From the NCBI RefSeq assembly GCF_040096615.1, contig NZ_JBBMEJ010000009.1:92001-156000 (forward strand): a DNA stretch of 64,000 nucleotides. The letters run 5' to 3'. Both the position numbers and the translations under genes were made by a program. The stretch's first letter is position 1. Each line of letters starts with the position of its first letter. Below the pieces are notes generated by a model. It saw only the letters and a program-made list of their open reading frames with translations, was not told where the DNA came from and did not search any database. Source of the DNA: Blautia_A aquisgranensis. Lineage in GTDB: Bacteria > Bacillota > Clostridia > Lachnospirales > Lachnospiraceae. This document shows positions 61,839-64,000 of this stretch, piece after piece.

Positions 61839-63032
61839 TTATTTATTCAGGCCATACTCTGCAGCAAGTTTCTTAAACTCAGGCAGAGAATTCACAATCG
61901 TATCATAGGATACACAGTATGCAAGTCTTACATAACCAGGGCATGCAAAAGAACTTCCCGGTACCATAAGAATGTTATACTTCTTTCCGGCCTCGCAGAA
62001 GGCTTTTTCATCGGCAACCGGAGACTTCACGAAGAGATAAAATGCGCCCTGTGGTTTGATGCATTCAAAGCCACATTCTGTCAGTCCGTTATAAAGAGCA
62101 AGACGGTTCTTGTCATAAGCTGCCACATCTGTCTTAGCATCCACGCATTTTGCAACCACCTTCTGGATCAGGGACGGCGCATTGACACAGCCAAGTGTAC
62201 GGTTGGCGATCGTTGCTGCTGTGATCAGCTCTGCACTTCCGTCTGCTTCATCCGGGATTACCAGATATCCGATACGCTCACCAGGAAGAGAAAGTGATTT
62301 ACTGTAGGAGTATCCTACAACTGTGTTGTCATAATATTTCGTAAGGTATGGAACCTCAACTCCGTCGTAAACCAGTTCACGATACGGTTCGTCAGAGATC
62401 AGATAGATCACGGTACCGAATTCCTTCTGTTTTGCTTCCAGAATTGCGGAAAGTTTTTTGATTGTTTCTTCTGAATATACAACTCCTGTCGGGTTGTGCG
62501 GCGTGTTGACAATGACAGCTCTCGTCTTTGATGTGATCTTCTGCTCAAATTCAGCAAGATTCGGCTGGAAGGTTGTCGTATCCGGAGAGATTTCCACAAG
62601 AACACCATCATAGTTACGTACATATGCACCATATTCCAGGAAATAAGGCGCAAAAACAATCACTTCTTCCCCAGGATTGAGGATTGTCTTCAGAATTACG
62701 TTCAATCCACTTGCTGCACCAACTGTCATAATCAGATTCTTTGCAGCAAATTTTGTATCAAAACGTCTGTTGAGGGATTCTGCGATTGTCTGACGTACAT
62801 CCTCAAATCCGGCATTGCTCATATATCCATGAAGCACTGTAGGATCTGTATTATTGGTGATCTCAATGATCGCTTCACGGACACTGTCCGGAGCCGGTAC
62901 GCTGGGATTTCCCAAACTGAAATCGAATACCTTATCTGCACCGTATTTCGCACGAAGACGGTTGCCTTCCTCAAACATCATGCGGATGGCGGAATTGTTC
63001 TGTACATAGGGTTTCATTTTTTCTGATATCAT
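61839..63032 (-). CDS. PLP-dependent class I/II aminotransferase (aspartate aminotransferase-like)
   Basis: A 397-residue fold-type I aminotransferase. Parts seen: FDFSLGNPSVPAPDSVREAI, TVGAASGLNVILKTILNPGE, IVNTPHNPTGVVYSEETI, ISDEPYRELVYDG, PLP lysine in GYSYSKSLSLPGERIGY, and a C-terminal SFACPGYVRLAYCVS that binds the alpha-carboxylate. It is longest in its similarity to aspartate/aromatic aminotransferases of Clostridia; the preferred amino acid cannot be told from sequence alone. GGAG lies 11 bases before the ATG. Confidence 0.92.
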   Translation of the reverse strand: MISEKMKPYVQNNSAIRMMFEEGNRLRAKYGADKVFDFSLGNPSVPAPDSVREAIIEITNNTDPTVLHGYMSNAGFEDVRQTIAESLNRRFDTKFAAKNLIMTVGAASGLNVILKTILNPGEEVIVFAPYFLEYGAYVRNYDGVLVEISPDTTTFQPNLAEFEQKITSKTRAVIVNTPHNPTGVVYSEETIKKLSAILEAKQKEFGTVIYLISDEPYRELVYDGVEVPYLTKYYDNTVVGYSYSKSLSLPGERIGYLVIPDEADGSAELITAATIANRTLGCVNAPSLIQKVVAKCVDAKTDVAAYDKNRLALYNGLTECGFECIKPQGAFYLFVKSPVADEKAFCEAGKKYNILMVPGSSFACPGYVRLAYCVSYDTIVNSLPEFKKLAAEYGLNK

Positions 63033-63228
63033 GGTGGTTATCGCTCCTTTTGTTTAGATTTATGTAAATTTCCTCTCAGTATTTACTGATTATTATATCA
63101 AGTGTAACCCTTTACAGCTTTAGATGTCAATGCTTTATTTATTTAACGTAAGTAAGTATTACTACACACATTGAAAACATCTGCTGCAGCAATTCATATT
63201 CTACAATCAGTAACTGACTAACTGCTCA

Positions 63229-63786
63229 CTAAGACTTTAATTTTGTCTCAGATTTTTTCCTCATAAACCACACAGATAATGAACTTCCTATTGCTGCTAC
63301 CAGTAAGCCTGCCAGCACATCTGTCGGATAATGTACACCCAGATACAGCCTGGAAAAAGCTACCAGTGCTGCCACAGCAACTGCCGGTACTCCGATCTTC
63401 TTCGGCAGCATCCGCACCATGACCAACGCTACCGCAAAGGAAGCCGTTGTATGTCCAGACGGAAAAGAAAAGTCCGTGGGCTTTGCTATCAGCGGAATTA
63501 ACGCTTCAATCTCTGCAAACGGACGCGGTCTTGCCACCAGATTTTTAAGAAGAAGATTCGTCACCAGAAATCCGAAGATCAGCGACAAAGCCGCCGCACA
63601 TCCGGTTGTTCTTGTTTTCGGAATACACAGAAGTACTATCACGCATACGATCCAGAACCACCCTCCGTTTCCCAGAAATGTAAAAAATTTCATAATTGCA
63701 GTCAGCGGATCCACCCGCAGATGCTGCTGGATCTGGAGCAGGATTTCCCCGTCCAGAGGTTGTATTGGCTGTAGAAAAGCGTTCAT
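63229..63786 (-). CDS. PAP2-family membrane phosphatase
   Basis: A 185-residue integral membrane phosphatase. The three PAP2 motifs are present: KNLVARPRP, FPSGHTTAS, and SRLYLGVHYPTDVLAG with the nucleophilic histidine. Five or six hydrophobic segments surround them. It may dephosphorylate undecaprenyl diphosphate (BacA-independent recycling) or phosphatidic acid. I chose the ATG at 63786, preceded by GGGGAAAGAG; a GTG 15 bases earlier has no ribosome site. Confidence 0.9.
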   Translation of the reverse strand: MNAFLQPIQPLDGEILLQIQQHLRVDPLTAIMKFFTFLGNGGWFWIVCVIVLLCIPKTRTTGCAAALSLIFGFLVTNLLLKNLVARPRPFAEIEALIPLIAKPTDFSFPSGHTTASFAVALVMVRMLPKKIGVPAVAVAALVAFSRLYLGVHYPTDVLAGLLVAAIGSSLSVWFMRKKSETKLKS

Positions 63787-63964
63787 ATACTCTTTCCCCA
63801 CTTTTTATATTTTTTCAGGCAGAAGATTACGCCCAGATTTCCTCTGCCTGTTCTGTTTTGCATTATTATACCGTATTCTTTTTGTTTTTTCACAAACAGA
63901 AGTCAAACAATTGATTAATATTTTGTGAACTACTCGGCAACTGAGTTACCAGAGCATCTGAATT

Positions 63965-63982
63965 AAGGCGGGATACCGCCTT
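63965..63982. terminator. short hairpin near the right edge
   Basis: AAGGCGG-GATA-CCGCCTT is a perfect 7-bp stem with a 4-base loop and TT after it. No gene on either side is visible, so direction cannot be assigned. The minus strand is also open from the edge to a stop at 63890 (37 codons), which I do not call. Confidence 0.35.
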
Positions 63983-64000
63983 TTCAGGGTGCGTCCATGA

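Noticed and set aside
63890..64000. C-terminal end of a gene entering from the right edge on the minus strand
   Set aside because: Thirty-seven open codons without recognisable sequence and with a terminator-like hairpin inside; could be chance.

Overview
This window most likely comes from a gut Clostridia chromosome of the Lachnospiraceae, probably Blautia or a close relative. That placement is inference from gene content: a FabK-type fatty-acid locus with a fused accDA, a bifunctional adhE, a flavodiiron-flavin reductase-rubredoxin fusion, GH127 beside a LacI regulator, a CdaR/glycerate kinase pair, and strong GGAGG ribosome binding sites with textbook sigma-A promoters. About 51 protein genes are supported. 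I saw no rRNA, tRNA, CRISPR array, transposase or prophage. The left edge cuts ureI. The right edge holds a small hairpin and nothing else I can name.

Layout. 1-2.8 kb: urease operon ureABC-ureI on the minus strand, with a near-consensus promoter followed at once by an intrinsic-terminator hairpin. 2.9-5.2 kb: XRE regulator, metallo-beta-lactamase-fold protein, GNAT. 5.5-20.1 kb: a large minus-strand block with two complete nickel/peptide-class ABC importers, a LysR regulator, and an 813-residue protein made of methyltransferase, zinc deacylase (AstE/AspA) and methyltransferase. 20.3-28 kb: endonuclease III, a DUF3877-type protein, a condensation-fold membrane protein with an HSL-type esterase, an OGG1-type glycosylase, an AraC regulator, a 27-codon small ORF, an HD-domain protein and an orphan HicB. 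27.5-37.4 kb: type II fatty-acid synthesis locus fabH-K-D-G-F-accB-fabZ-accC-accDA, closed by a FabT-like MarR regulator. 37.5-48.3 kb: single genes of membrane, RNA modification, redox and regulatory function. 48.4-56.2 kb: eukaryote-type HisA, lipoprotein, GH127/LacI, cobO-dapA-dapB, tandem OB-fold protein. 56.4-63.8 kb: typA, adhE behind a leader of about 450 nt, an aminotransferase and a PAP2 phosphatase.

How the genes work together. The most interesting unit is 5.5-20.2 kb. Its three minus-strand transcription units (first importer, second importer, MTase-deacylase-MTase plus LysR) each start at a promoter whose -35 box directly abuts the same C4-5/G4-7 dyad. I infer one regulon, probably run by the LysR protein, that takes up and processes a modified small molecule. 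The nearby urease, a nickel enzyme, makes a nickel-chelate or metallophore role attractive but unproven. The fatty-acid locus has an ideal promoter overlapped by a FabT-type palindrome. Two operons, urease and the second importer, carry a terminator hairpin between promoter and first gene, which suggests attenuation.
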